In this document: piece by piece, positions 1 through 11,980 of the stretch | Layout of the letters: each line of letters begins with the position of its first letter | How positions within the stretch are numbered: position 1 is the first letter of the stretch | Assembly (NCBI RefSeq): GCF_027579695.1 | Contig: NC_083571.1 | Span: 73,761,279 to 73,825,278 of the forward strand | Direction: 5' to 3' | DNA: 64,000 nt | From: Neoarius graeffei | Taxonomy: Eukaryota; Chordata; Actinopteri; Siluriformes; Ariidae | The notes under the pieces: model-generated | Seen by the model: only the letters and a program-made list of their open reading frames with translations | What the model was told of the DNA's origin: nothing | Database searches by the model: none | Made by a program: the position numbers and the translations under genes

Positions 1-1808
1 CCACCAAGTTTTGTTCCTTTGTTTGGAATAGCATTTGGCTTGTTACTGCTTTCACCTGGAAATGAAGTGAGTCTTTCATTTAATAACTTGTAACTAAACC
101 ACTTCTCGTTCTTAATTAAGTACTGCAAATACATTGCCAGATCATAGTCCACAACACCCTCGAACAAATCATGCGCTAAACAGGGCAGCAGTCCAGGCTG
201 ACAGACATGAAAATGTGACAGTTTGTTAAACACACTGTTGCCTTTAATGCCCTGATGTGTGGTCACATCTGGGTGACTCTCCAGAAACTGCACAGAGTCA
301 TTATACTCAGTAGGATCTCTTGGAGTGAAAACTGTGAGAGGATTGGCCAAAAACGCGGGTCTTGTGACAAGACAGTACCTACAGAAATACTCAGCACAAC
401 TAAAATTTTCTGTGAACCCTCCAATCATGTGGGAACCCAGATTATCTCCCATAATGCATGCAACAGTGCCTTTCAATGTCTTATCCTCAAAGGAGATGCC
501 CTTTTCCTCCAATTCACCCAAATCTGACACAAGCTCCCTGAAAACCTTGTCCACGCCAAAATATTTATAGTCTTTCTCTGAACAAAGCAGTACTAATTGA
601 ATCTGATCAACTGTTGATCTCAGATGTGGATGTAAATTACCAAGAGTGAAATACACAGCTAAAATTTTGTGCTTTTGCTTGGCAGATCCAAGAGGGTTAG
701 CTACTTCAAAAGCATCCTGAAAAAGCATCACCTTTAAACTGTCTGGGTCTGTGGCAAACATCTCATTTGACCTAACAACATGCCCATCAGTAAAATCACG
801 AAATACATGTATAGGCCTACCATGTTCAGCAAGGTCACCACTGTGCATCAGCTTTTTCAACATTGCCCTGAGACTGTCAAGTAAAGGAACATAATGGTAG
901 TGTCGCCTCTTCCCACTGTCATTGTACCCCAGTGTCACTTCCACAGGGTGAACATAATTAAAGTGAGACTTAAAGTATTGCAGCCTGCGGTGGTGTGTTG
1001 TTAAAGGCCCACTGGCACATAAGGCTGCATGCAAAGGGCTCTGTTCGTATACGCTCTGTCCCAGACTTAGTAAGGTTTCACGTTGGACACCATACTGTTC
1101 CAATTTTAAGCCCAAAACTCCCATTGTGAATTCCTGCTGCACATCCTGCAGTGTTTTCATTTCATTGACAATTTCTGAAATAGTAGAGGCTGGAACTAAG
1201 TATTTAGTCTGTAAACCTAAACAAAACAGGGCCAGATTTTCAATGAACCTATCTTGTGCATTTTTGTCATTGTCTGTATTACCCTGACATACCTGACTGT
1301 GTACATCAGTGTCGGGATCTGTACTCACATATGTACTGACCTCTGGTGTGCTGTCTGTAAGACGAGCCTGTACATCTGATAAATAAATGGAAGATATTTG
1401 GGTCGTGTTCCACCCACGATGAATCCTGGAAATATGGGATGAGAGAGAGGTCTTCACATTAAAAGTACGACCACAGCCATCAAACGGGCACACAACATGG
1501 AGACCTTCTTGGATGTGGTCATTTAAGTGAGACACCAGCTGTTTAAGCTCTACATATTCTCTCGTGCAATAATTGAATGAACACTTTAAAGGCACAGACA
1601 CACTGCGGTTCCAAGTTTGCCTAACACTTCTCTCAGGATGGGTTCGTGACATGTGAACGGCGAGGCTGTTGAAAGAAGAAAATCTACTACCACAATCTCT
1701 AAGCGCACATGACATACGCACGTTGTTCAGGTGTCTGTGTGTTCTGCAGTGACTGACATATTCCGTGGATGACACAGACTTAAAACCACATATGCTACAG
1801 GTCAGCAT
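1..1808 (-). CDS. Four-C2H2-finger protein with transposase-like body, partial at left edge
   Basis: I translated the minus strand by eye from the ATG at 1808 to base 1 and found about 602 codons with no stop, so the protein continues beyond the window. Residues 4-24, 34-57, 76-98 and 107-130 are four C2H2 fingers (C-X2/4-C-X12-H-X3/4-H). A long body follows with motifs VYFTLGNLHPHLRS, GDNLGSH and GGFTENFS next to a CRYC pair, and CLAHDLFEGVV near the edge. Such bodies occur in multicopy fish and insect proteins that resemble TNP2-type transposases; that assignment is from memory and uncertain. The fingers suggest DNA binding. The start is chosen because the first finger begins three residues later and a strong hairpin lies just upstream. 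No intron is needed. It could be a live transposase, a domesticated one or a host gene. Confidence 0.75.
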   Translation of the reverse strand, partial: MLTCSICGFKSVSSTEYVSHCRTHRHLNNVRMSCALRDCGSRFSSFNSLAVHMSRTHPERSVRQTWNRSVSVPLKCSFNYCTREYVELKQLVSHLNDHIQEGLHVVCPFDGCGRTFNVKTSLSSHISRIHRGWNTTQISSIYLSDVQARLTDSTPEVSTYVSTDPDTDVHSQVCQGNTDNDKNAQDRFIENLALFCLGLQTKYLVPASTISEIVNEMKTLQDVQQEFTMGVLGLKLEQYGVQRETLLSLGQSVYEQSPLHAALCASGPLTTHHRRLQYFKSHFNYVHPVEVTLGYNDSGKRRHYHYVPLLDSLRAMLKKLMHSGDLAEHGRPIHVFRDFTDGHVVRSNEMFATDPDSLKVMLFQDAFEVANPLGSAKQKHKILAVYFTLGNLHPHLRSTVDQIQLVLLCSEKDYKYFGVDKVFRELVSDLGELEEKGISFEDKTLKGTVACIMGDNLGSHMIGGFTENFSCAEYFCRYCLVTRPAFLANPLTVFTPRDPTEYNDSVQFLESHPDVTTHQGIKGNSVFNKLSHFHVCQPGLLPCLAHDLFEGVVDYDLAMYLQYLIKNEKWFSYKLLNERLTSFPGESSNKPNAIPNKGTKLG

Positions 1809-1849
1809 GGTGGCAGGCAAATGGGACTGTGGCAAGTCCAACTTGATTT

Positions 1850-1919
1850 TAACTGAATAGACGGTTAATAGCTATATTCTCGTTAACGGCAATATAGCTA
1901 TTAACCGTCTGTTCAGTTA
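1850..1919. repeat. Near-perfect 29-bp inverted repeat upstream of the finger gene
   Basis: Arms 1850-1878 and 1891-1919 are reverse complements with one mismatch, separated by a 12-base loop. It lies 42 bases upstream of the ATG at 1808. It could be an RNA hairpin in the 5' leader, a cruciform operator-like site, or a tiny MITE. The rest of 1920-2080 shows nothing recognisable. Confidence 0.85.
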
Positions 1920-2088
1920 CCAACATGAGCCTTGCTGAGCTAACTTAGCTAGCAACTTGGGCGGCCAAACGGATTGTGGACGCTAAAAATTAAGTAAAAG
2001 TGAAACAGGACAACAGAGTCATGATAATGTAGACAAAACTATAACGTATGTTGTAAGTCTATAGAAATCCGAAACCCTACATTTACGA

Positions 2089-3145
2089 CAGGGGCGTGTT
2101 TAGCCTATTTTTGGGGGTGCTCAAGCACCCCCAAAAACGAGCTCAGCACCTCCTAGCTCAGCACCCTCAAAAACACTGCTTTTGGACGTAATTTTCAGAA
2201 ATAAGCGCCCTTGCGCACTGCGCAATGAATGTGTGCGCGGGCGTGTGTGTGTTCTTGAATTCACCTGTTACGTGATAGTTCTACGAGCAGTAAAATACCT
2301 CTCCTCCTTGCGTCCCCTCTGATTGGGTTGCCTGCCTGCGCGAGTGCTTGCTACGACATGGTGGGTTTTTTTTTAAACTGGATTCCACACCGATGAGGAA
2401 CTCGAAGTAGCACCTGAGTATTACTGGCATAGCGAGATGTGAAGGTACGGACTGGAATTACAATTGTTAAACACAACACAATAATATGCATAATGAAATA
2501 TTGATGTTCCCTGGTCTATGAATAGAATGATAAAAACAACATTTATCATCCATATCGAGATACTTTTGTGCAGAGCTGTACAAGTGCTACGGTGCTAGAC
2601 CACCGTGTGTTACTCAGTTTTATTTAATGTAACATAGCGTTTACGTTTGCTTATCATTCACAAATCCAAACCCTGGTCATTGTCTGGGGGGACAGTGAGT
2701 GTGGTTTGGATATAGCCTACGTTTTCAAAAGAACACTACCAAAATATAACAAATATAACAAAAAATATAAACTAATGTAAACTAATGTAAAATCATAATA
2801 ATACACACTATTATTACACAATACACAATAACACATTAATTAACAATTACCACTGTTCAAAATGAATAGCTCCAATATTACAAATGCAGTAGTAGGTCTT
2901 GTTTAGTTAAAAATATAACGTAAATATTTGTGTCAGTGGCTGTAAATGTGTAGATATCATAGTTTATTGGGTCAGCTTCTGTTAAAACATTGCATAAGTC
3001 TAGTCTTGTCTAGTCTAGTCTTCTTGTCTAGTTAAGTCTAGTCTAAATGCGGAATAAACGTGGAAACACTGTCGTTCAAGCCAGGTGTCTCTGTCAGCTC
3101 TGGGGGCTAAGCACCCCCAAAGATCAGATGCTAGAATCGCCCCTG
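2089..3145. mobile_element. Non-autonomous hAT element
   Basis: Ends are CAGGGGCG and CGCCCCTG, flanked by the 8-bp duplication ATTTACGA at 2081-2088 and 3146-3153. About 1.06 kb with no coding frame. Just inside each end is a run built on GGGGGTGCT and AGCACCCCC. A GTCTAGTC-rich stretch near 3000-3045 is a short imperfect tandem repeat. The 8-bp duplication and CAGGGG termini identify the hAT superfamily. Confidence 0.9.
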
Positions 3146-3334
3146 ATTTACGAGATGTAGATCCTAGCCTATTAAGACATCACAAGTTGGCTGGTAATCT
3201 TGACCGCTCTGATAGCTGTGTCGTGGAAGATATTAAAAAAGACTAGACTCACGACATGATTCCAGGCTGTAGCCGATTAAATTGAACTACATACAAAGAT
3301 GATTTGATTAACTGTGTAACTTATTATTAGGATG

Positions 3335-4620
3335 CAGTGCTGCAGCACAGCAACCTATGGGCTCCCCTAGGGGAGCCCATAGGTTGCAGTGCAAAGCACT
3401 GCAACTATTGTTCTTCTACGTATTTTTCTTCTTCTTCTTCTTCTTATTCCTACGCAAATTTTGATTTCGAATAACTCAATAACCGTACGTCGCACACAGA
3501 CAAACAATATATCAAAACGTGCGGCTCGATCGGACTCGCTATGCTATTACTTTTCTCTATAGAATACGATTTTTTCGCGACGTAGTCGCGAAAAAATCGC
3601 CCCAAAAAACTCCATTCATTTCTATGGAATTAATTGAAAAAAAAGCACTTTTTCAATGTTTTTCAAACATCCACTGCTCTGGCATGCTTTCACCTAGAGA
3701 CATGATTCAAACTCTAAAACGTAGGAAAACTTCTCCTCTGTGGATCTGGCATTCAACTTTTCTGCTAGGTTTTACACTTTCGGATCAGGCCCGGTTCAAA
3801 CGCCATGTGGTTTCTGGGAGAAAATCCGGCTTTTGAATGGGTGTCTATTGCGTTACACACCAGTGAGGGTCGTTAAGCTTAGAGTGTAGGCGGCTTCAAA
3901 AAAAAGGTCAAACTTTCTCGCTTAAACTCTGTTTTCAGCCACAAATTTCACTCTACAGACATGATTTTCTCAAAAGTAGTAGGAAAACTTGTCCTGATTC
4001 ACACAATGTGTCTACCTAAACGATAGGATTTACGGTTTTTGAATGACAAGCCTCAAAGTGAGGAGAGCACAGGTGAGCGGCCTCATTGACTCCCAGTATA
4101 AACGTTGCTGAAAAGTCACTCGTTTTTAACTCCCTGTAGCGTCCTCATTTTTAACAATACAAACAAAAAAATACATCATTTTATTCAGGAGACCCTTCTA
4201 GCGCTCACTGTGAAAGAATTTTGTGAATAGCTGCTTTCGTTGTCGAGTTATTTGTGATTGTTCGAGGCCTACTCTTTGCAAAACACAGTAGACACCTGAC
4301 ATAATCTTGTGTGTGTTTCTTAACTCTCCTGTTCAGGCCCGTCACCATGCCAATTGGGGCCAGTGACGGGGCAGAGGGAAAAGCTGTCTCAAGCACAAAC
4401 ACAAATCATGCTCAAAATTTCAAACTTAAACTGTTTTCAGCCACAAATTTCACACTACAGACATAATTTTTTCAAAAGTAGTAGTCACACTTGTCCCAAA
4501 AAAAACCCATTCATTTCTATGGAATTAATTGGAAAAAAAAAGCACTTTTTCAAACATCCGCTGCTCTGAGAAACTGAGAGGAGGGCAGCCGACAGGCCTC
4601 ACCTTAGCCGCCCACTTTAT
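3335..4620. repeat. Interspersed repeat with perfect palindrome and internal duplications
   Basis: It begins with paired TGCAGTGCT/AGCACTGCA-like blocks around a perfect 36-bp palindrome at 3351-3386 centred on CCTAGG, then a TTC-rich run. Two internal segments recur in direct orientation: the block around CATTTCTATGGAATTAATTG at about 3616 and 4513, and the block around CAGCCACAAATTTCAC at about 3936 and 4438. No coding frame of weight. The right limit is uncertain. It resembles a non-autonomous DNA element common in fish, but I cannot name it. Confidence 0.5.
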
Positions 4621-5185
4621 TAGGAACACTTCTGTTCGTACATACAAACTACAAACACTCTTCTTAGAGTTTAGAGTTTATTTTATTTTTAAAAGGGACA
4701 GTGCACAAATTAAACATTATCCTTGTGGTAAGGACAGATGTCTGTCCCAGGTTATAGCAGTACATGCTAATTTCCGCCTGTAGTCACTTTGGTCATACTG
4801 TTGAATAGCTCTTCTTCATGACGGCTGCTGTCTCAAGCACACACATAATCATTGCATTGAAACGTCATTGCGGGTCACACATTCACGGCCAGCGAACATG
4901 CGTGAGCGAATTGCTTCGCGCACTGCATCCTCTCACAATTTCCCCCGGGGAATTGTCCGGTCTAGTTAATAATACTATTTACCACAGAAGTGCAGTACTC
5001 CAACTCACTCAGACAGCAGAGAGCGAGCAAGCGGCGGCTGCGTTCCCTCTGAAGACAGTCTCTCCCACAATGCATTGCGTTCTTCAAAATACGGGTAAAT
5101 CATCCGTAGAATAATATTACGGAAAATTCCCTCCTAAGAATACGGTAGTTCGTACCTTTTAATTACGGACATTTTTTACAGTGTG
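4605..5185. other. Old repeat fragments
   Basis: CACTTTATTAGGAACAC near 4612 and AAGGGACAGTGCACA near 4693 are pieces of common fish repeats. 5063-5081 carries TCCCACAATGCATTGCG, a ZNF143-like submotif. 5162-5185 reads as an inverted CACTGTAAAAAATGTCCG end of a DNA transposon whose partner end I did not find. No gene is supported. Confidence 0.4.
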
Positions 5186-5307
5186 TGTTAGAGAGACTCG
5201 CACTCTTTATGACCTCAGTGAGGTGAAACAGGAGGCTGGACTTCAACAGAAATACAAACACACAGAAACCGAAACTTAATGTGAACCAGATATTTAATAC
5301 AGAGAAA

Positions 5308-5343
5308 ATACCCCCCCCCCTCCCCCACACACACACACACACA
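5308..5343. repeat. Poly-C and (CA)n microsatellite
   Basis: A C-rich run passes into about ten CA units. The surrounding 5190-5830 is AT-rich with no gene or recognisable element. Confidence 0.9.
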
Positions 5344-5829
5344 CCAAGCTGTTTCATGGAGTTGAACAGTAGAGCCAGATAAATAAATGATTTTAAAAAG
5401 ACTGAATATTTATCCTCTCTGATATTAGATGTGGACAAAACTCCATCACACCACTGAAAGAATTATAATTACTGAAAGTTTAAATAATTGGCTCGTGGAT
5501 TTTCCCTCTGCAAACTGAAATCTATCAGATTAAATGGAATAAAATGCAGAATTAAGTCACTATTTTAAAAACAGATGAGACAGAACGAGTGAGTGCAGGA
5601 TAGCGTGTGAAGACCACAGCAACAGTGCCATATACTATTACAGTGCAGTAATATTCCTAAATTTCTTGTGTTTTTCGGAGATTTAAAGATACTCTGCCTT
5701 AGTTAATTAGTTAGATGTCACATTTCTGCTAATTTCTGCTAAATTTACATTCACTGATTCTGAATTAACACTAAACATGCTGGGTTGAGGCTGTGTTTGT
5801 TTTGGGGTTATAATCCCAGCGACAGCAAG

Positions 5830-5945
5830 GCCATCATGGTAGTGCAGTGGTTATCACTGTCACCTTCCAGCAAACAGGTTCTGGGTTTGAACCTCAGGGC
5901 CAACGGGGTCTTTTCTGTGTGGAGTTCCTCTAATAACTCAACCTG
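5830..5945 (+). repeat. Diverged V-SINE head fragment
   Basis: Contains the tRNA-like A-box region (GTAGTGCAGTGGTTATCACTGTC), a B-box-like GGTTCTGGGTTTGAACC and the start of the V-SINE core (TGTGTGGAGTTCC). It is far more diverged than the other copies here, so probably older. A fish repeat fragment (ATTGATCCCTTTGGGAGGG) follows at about 5972-6030. Confidence 0.6.
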
Positions 5946-6059
5946 CTGGGTTAAATGCAGAACCTGTTTCATTAGATTAGATAAAACGTTATTGATCCCT
6001 TTGGGAGGGTTCCCTCAGGGTTGTTTTAAGCCCAGCATTTATTCATTCATTTATTTATT

Positions 6060-6240
6060 GCAAGTGGCTAATACTGTTCCTATGATGAAGCATGGTGGTG
6101 GCAGCATCATGCTATAGGTGTGCTTTTCACTAGCAAGTGTGAATGAATGCAGGTGAATACAGAGATGTTCATAAAGAAAACCTGTTCCAGAGTGCAGACA
6201 GAGTGTCTTCTGGATGAGTTTCTGTATGTCCCTGAGTGGC
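6060..6240 (+). pseudogene. Tc1-type transposase fragment
   Basis: The plus strand reads P-M-M-K-H-G-G-G-S-I-M-L, matching the conserved HGGGSIMLWGC region of Tc1 transposases, and the segment ending near 6237 resembles the downstream W-x-SQSPDLNP region. It is short and broken, a remnant only. 6260-6420 carries A, T and long G homopolymers. 6430-7150 holds tRNA-like SINE scraps near 6770 and 6900 and nothing else I can support. Confidence 0.6.
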
Positions 6241-6388
6241 TCTGCCAAAGTCCTTATTTGAACCTGAAAAAAAAAAAAAACATCTCTGAAGAGACCTGAA
6301 GTTGGCAGTTTGCAGACCCTCTTCATTTGTTTGTGTGTGTGGATGGTAAGATGTTAATGAAGTGACAGACAGACAAAAGTAGTTTTTT

Positions 6389-6419
<31 letters not shown>

Positions 6420-7683
6420 GCATTTTAAAAGACAAAGGTGCTATGACCCCAGTAGTTGGTTGTGTGATTTGGTGGCATTGGAGATTGCTGTTTTGATTCC
6501 AGCTCACTGTGCTGAATGATGTGGGCATCAGGTGGTTGGAGTAAATGGTGCTGTAGAATCTGGCAAAAATTGTGGGTAATAGATATTTTACAGCATTTCC
6601 TATTTAATGCAAAACTGTGTCTTCCAGCTCCATAACCCCTTTCATCTCCTTTTCTGACCCTGGTGGGATAACTGCCTGAATATTACCCCTCCCCCCCATC
6701 ACACCCATCTTGCACTTTCCACTTCACTCAGCCCTGAACTGTCTGCACTCGTAGCCTGGAGTCCTGGCTGGGGTTCAAACCAGCAACCTCTCAACCCAGA
6801 GATAATGCTCATATACATGAACCACAGGAACTCACACAGGTAGATTGTTTTATAGAACTTTTTATACGTCACACTGACCATCCGCTAAAATGAAACACTC
6901 AGACTCAAACCAGGGCTTTCACACACACCAGAGACCATAATGCTAACCACTGCACTGGTGCTCATTGGCCGTTTGTCTTCATCAACAATTCAAAACAATA
7001 CAGTGAAGTGTCTCCAGGTGAGCTGGTGAAGGTTCAGTGATCATGACTTCCATGTCTGTCTTCTCACTAACAGGAAGTGTAGCTCTGAAAGCACTGCTCA
7101 CCAACACACTCTGTACCTATGTGCTTTCTGGAAAGGGTTTAAAAATGTGTCACACATTTGCAGGGGCGCCACCAGAAATTTTGGGCCCCATGAAAGATTA
7201 GAATTTTGGGCCCCCCAACTTTGCCCACCCTCGTCACAATTGCACTATTGTCATTATTTGACTTTTGATAGCCCATGGACCTTGAGTTTGTGACTATTAC
7301 ATTTTATGTATTAACCTACCAGGGACTAGATGAAAACTGGTCAGTGACTAATTCTGGTGCATTTACAATCACAAATGAAAATTCAAGATTTTGCCACATG
7401 CCTTCTTGTGCTAGGACAATTGGTAGTGAAATGTGTGATGTGACTGCTGTCCGTTATTAGCAACACTTTAATCTAGCAAACTGTATATGGCGCTCGCTCA
7501 TTAAAAACTTCAATCCTAAAGCATTTATGGGTTGTACTGCTGCTTACCTCCTTCTCCAAAGGGGGGTTCAGTGGTTTGGTAGGGCGGAGGTCCCCCTGAG
7601 GCTGAATCTGTGCATATTTAGGGCACCCCATTAGTTATGAAACTGGTTATTAGCACTAGTTATTAGCACCAGCATAATGTAAT

Positions 7684-8006
7684 TGTAGCGAGTTCAATGT
7701 GTGGGTGGAGCACAGAAGACGGCAGGACAGAGATCAGGATGCACAACGGCTTTTTATTGCCAAACTTTTCAGTCTAACATTTAATTTAAACATCCGGAGA
7801 CTGACTCGCGCACACGCAGACTGTAGTCTCCTCTCAATGCTCCCCTCCGCTCTCACTCTCCCTCCTTAAGTAGGGCGCGGTTTACTGGGGAGAACACACA
7901 CAAAACATAGGTTAATCACACTCAGGTGTAGCGATTCTGCCACTTACCTTCCCCAACTCCACCCTCCTGTCACAGACCGGCGCTTGACTACGCCCCCGCT
8001 GCCACA
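7684..8006 (-). repeat. Gmr1-like 3' LTR
   Basis: 323 bp, TG...CA, nearly identical to 15524-15846. An inverted poly(A) signal (GGCAATAAAAAG on the minus strand) lies near its outer part. Confidence 0.9.
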
Positions 8007-9974
8007 TACCCCCACCGCCCGACTCAGGCCAGGCGCCCATCCGGCCCGCAGCTGACTCCCCCCGACGGGAGAGGAAGTCCGCCACGACCATCTGCGCCCC
8101 CGGCCTGTGGACCACCTTGAAGTTGAAAGGTTGGAGTGCTAGATACCAACGGGTGATCCGCGCGTTGGCATCCTTCATGCGGTGGAGCCACTGGAGGGGC
8201 GCGTGGTCCGAACAGAGGGTGAAAGAGCGCCCCAGCAGGTAGTAACGGAGGGCGAGGACCGCCCACTTGATCGCCAGGCACTCTTTCTCGATGGTGCTGT
8301 AGCGCCCCTCATGCACTGACAGCTTTCAGCTGATGTATAATACTGGGCGATCCTCTCCCCCCACCTGCTGGGACAAAACGGCCCCCAGCCCTCTGTCCGA
8401 CACATCCGTCTGTAACAAAAAGGGGAGAGAGAAGTCAGGGGAGTGTAAAAGTGGCCCCCCACACAGTGCAGCCTTTACCTCAGAGAAAGCCCACTGGCAC
8501 TGCTCCGTCCACTGGACCGGATCTGGCGCCCCCTTTTTAGTGAGGTCAGTCAGCGGGCTGGTGACGTCCGAATAATTAGGTATAAACCTACGATAATAGC
8601 CAGCCAGCCCCAGGAACTGTCTCACCCCCTTTTTGGTCTTGGGCCTCGGGCAGGCTGCAATCACTGCTGTCTTATTAATTTGGGGACGCACCTGCCCGTT
8701 ACCCAAGTGGAAGCCCAGATACCGTACTTCCACCCACCCAATCACACACTTCTTCAGGTTGGCAGTGAGCCCCGCCCGCCTCAGCGACCTAAGGAAGGCC
8801 CTCAGGTGTTGCAGGTGCCGCTGCCAGTCATTACTATAAATGATGATGTCGTCTAAGTACGCGGCCGCATAGGTGGCGTGGGGCCGGAGGACCCGGTCCA
8901 TCAGCCGCTGAAACGTAGCGGGCGCCCCAAACAGCCCAAACGGAAGTGTGACGAACTGGTGTAAGCCGAACGGTGTGGAAAAGGCCGTTTTTTCCCGGGA
9001 TAATGGAGTCAAGGGGATCTGCCAATATCCCTTCGTCAAATCCAGTGTCGAGTAAAAGCGAGCCGTGCCTAGTCAATCGAGCAGCTCGTCAATACGAGGC
9101 ATTGGGTACGCATCAAATTTAGACACCGCGTTGACTTTTCTATAGTCCACACAGAACCGGACCGAGCCGTCGGCCTTGGGAACCAAGACCACCGGGCTGC
9201 TCCAGTCACTGTGGGACTCCTCGACAATGCCCATTTCAAGCATGGCCTGAAGTTCTTCCCGAACCACCTTTTTTTTGTGTTCGGGTAATCTATAAGGACG
9301 GCTACGCACTACCACCCCCGGGGGCGTCTCTATGTGGTGTTCTATGAGGTTGGTGCAACTGGGCAGGGGCGAGAACACATCCGAAAACTCGGCCTGCAAC
9401 TGGGCGACCTCCGTGAGTTGGGTCGGGGAGAGGTGGTCTCCACAGGGGACCGGAGAGGTGCGAGATGCCAATGACCTTTTTGGACCTCCAGCCCCAGCTC
9501 CACCTTCTCCAGAACTACCGACACCAACGCCACGGGGACCTCCTCGTTCCAGAGCTTTAGCAGATTGAGGTGGTAGATCTGTAGCGCCCCCTCCCTGTCC
9601 GTTCGCCTAACCTCATAGTCAGTGTTGTGCCAGTTCACACCTTTTCTGAACTAGTTCGAGTTCAGTTCATACATGCTCAAAGTGAACAGTTCACGTTCAA
9701 AGTTCACAATTTTAATTCTGAACTAGTTCAAAGTTCAGTTCATTTTACTTTTTGGTGAGATATGAAAATAAAAACATTTTTCAGACCACGAGCTAGAAAA
9801 TCACTATATGTTCTCTGAAACTGTTCACTGTAGACATTTGCTCATGACACTGCAATTGTGGGTTTCTTACCAGGTGATGAAACATGCAACAGTACAGACA
9901 AGGTAGACCAGTTCTATACTTAGTGCAATGAAATATACCAGCATTTAATTAAAGAAGTAAATAATATATATAGT

Positions 9975-10346
9975 GGGCGGCACGGTGGTGTAGTGGTTAG
10001 CGCTGTCGCCTCACAGCAAGAAGGTCCTGGGTTCGAGCCCCGGGGCCGGCGAGGGCCTTTCTGTGTGGAGTTTGCATGTTCTCCCCGTGTCCGCGTGGGT
10101 TTCCTCCGGGTGCTCCGGTTTCCCCCACAGTCCAAAGACATGCAGGTTAGGTTAACTGGTGACTCTAAATTGACCGTAGGTATGAATGTGAGTGTGAATG
10201 GTTGTCTGTGTCTATGTGTCAGCCCTGTGATGACCTGGCGACTTGTCCAGGGTGTACCCCGCCCTTCGCCCGTAGTCAGCTGGGATAGGCTCCAGCTTGC
10301 CTGCGACCCTGTAGAAGGATAAAGCGGCTAGAGATAATGAGATGAG
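9975..10346 (+). repeat. V-SINE, full length
   Basis: tRNA-like head (GGCGGCACGGTGGTGTAGTG, then GGTTCGAGCC as B box), V-SINE core and AGATAATGAGATGAGA tail. Flanked by near-matching TAATATATAGT sequence. The roughly 109-codon open frame across it is a by-product of the SINE sequence, seen in every copy, and not a gene. Confidence 0.93.
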
Positions 10347-10485
10347 ATAATATATAGTTTAATATATACATATATATTAATTATTTGATATATATTACAC
10401 AATATGTGTGTGTGTGTGTGTGTATGAAATGAGCAAAACTCTTGAATGAAGTCAATGAAGGCAAAACTGTTACAAGATACTCAAA

Positions 10486-11980
10486 CAGGGGCGCAGATAG
10501 GATTTTTGAACTGGGGGGGACTGAGCTGTCAGCAAATGATTCCATTTTGTGTGTGTATATATATATATATATATACATACACTACCGTTCAAAAGTTTGG
10601 GGTCACTTTGAAATTTCCTTATTTTTGGAAGAAAAGCACTGTTCTTTTCAATGAAGATCACTTTAAACTAATCAGAAATACACTCTATACATTGCTAATG
10701 TGGTAAATGACTATTCTAGCTGTAAATGTCTGGTTTTTGGTGCAATATCTCCATAGGTGTATAGAGGCCCATTTCCAGCAACTATCACTCCAGTGTTCTA
10801 ATGGTACAATGTGTTTGCTCATTGCCTCAGAAGGCTAATGGATGATTAGAAAACCCTTGTACAATCATGTTAGCACAGCTGAAAACAGTTTAGCTCTTTA
10901 GAGAAGCTATAAAACTGACCTTCCTTTGAGCAGATTGAGTTTCTGGAGCATCGCATTTGTGGGGTCGATTAAATGCTCAAAATGGCCAGAAAAATGTCTT
11001 GACTATATTTTCTATTCATTTTACAACTTATGGTGGTAAATAAAAGTGTGACTTTTCATGGAAAACACAAAATTGTCTGGGTGACCCCAAACTTTTGAAC
11101 GGTAGTGTGTATACATGTTATTTCACCTCCCTCACTGCCATCACCAGGAACTACCTGCAGGCCAGGACAATGATAACATTTTAACATAGCCTATGGAAAT
11201 CCAAAGTTTACACATTATCATCACGCACAGAAATTGCAAAACTGCAAAGCTAGTTTTAAAACCGCTAAGTTCCTACTGTTAAACATAGCGAGAGGCTGGG
11301 CTACGTGTGTGTGTGTAAAGTGTAAACCAGTGCATCCTGACTTTCTAACTATGCCTGTGTGTTGCGTGAGCGGCAGTCAGTCAACAACTCTTCGCAAAGT
11401 TTCCTTATGAAACAATATGCTCGCTGAAATTATGGCAGGGAACGCCAGATTAAACATTAAAACTGCCTTCTGAGCACTGTATCTACAGGCTACCACCGAA
11501 AGAAGGAGGCTACCAGAAAGGCATCTCTACTCCGTACGATTTTACTTTCACTACGACATTACTTTGAACAGACTATCAAAAAATTGCAAGGTGATATGAT
11601 AAAGTAAGGCACAGTTTACTTACAGTCGTTTTTTTTTCAATCGTTTTCTGCCTTTTGGCACCCTTCATCATGCCGTGTTGGGGTCCTGAACTAGGAGGAG
11701 CTGTCCCCGATATGCCTGTCAAACTTGTGGGTAACCATAGCAACCAAGCTCGAGCTCGCAACCTGTGCAGTCTGCGCAGTTGCAACTATGTCTGTACTGC
11801 TGTGCACCTCAATAAACCGAATGGTAATTAGTCTTTTGATTTTTCCGTGAGGTTTGTCTTATGCAAAGAAAGACAGCATAGACGTTTTTTTCCTCCCTAT
11901 AAGTGGGGGGGGACCGAACGAGGTGAATTTAAATCTGGGTGGGACGAATCCCCCCGTCCCCCCCTCTATCTGCGCCCGTG
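10486..11980. mobile_element. Small hAT nested inside the 9620-12818 hAT
   Basis: Ends are CAGGGGCGCAGATAG and, reversed, CACGGGCGCAGATAG. The flanks TACTCAAA (10478-10485) and TGCTCAAT (11981-11988) agree at six of eight bases, consistent with an ageing 8-bp duplication. No coding frame. It carries the Tc1-type element. Confidence 0.75.
10580..11107. mobile_element. Non-autonomous Tc1/mariner-type element
   Basis: Perfect 27-bp terminal inverted repeats at 10580-10606 and 11081-11107 (CACTACCGTTCAAAAGTTTG...). The flanking sequence is TA-rich, as expected for TA targets. About 528 bp without a transposase. The sequence belongs to a family very widespread in fish. Confidence 0.88.

Noticed and set aside
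3519-3836. 105-codon frame as a gene
   Set aside because: Falls within an interspersed repeat and shows no domain or splice context.
9993-10322. Recurring frames of about 109 codons beginning MVSAVASQQEGPGFEP, here and at 18.4, 19.4, 21.7, 33.7, 57.3 and 62.9 kb
   Set aside because: They coincide exactly with V-SINE copies in either orientation, so they are by-products of the SINE sequence, not a protein family.
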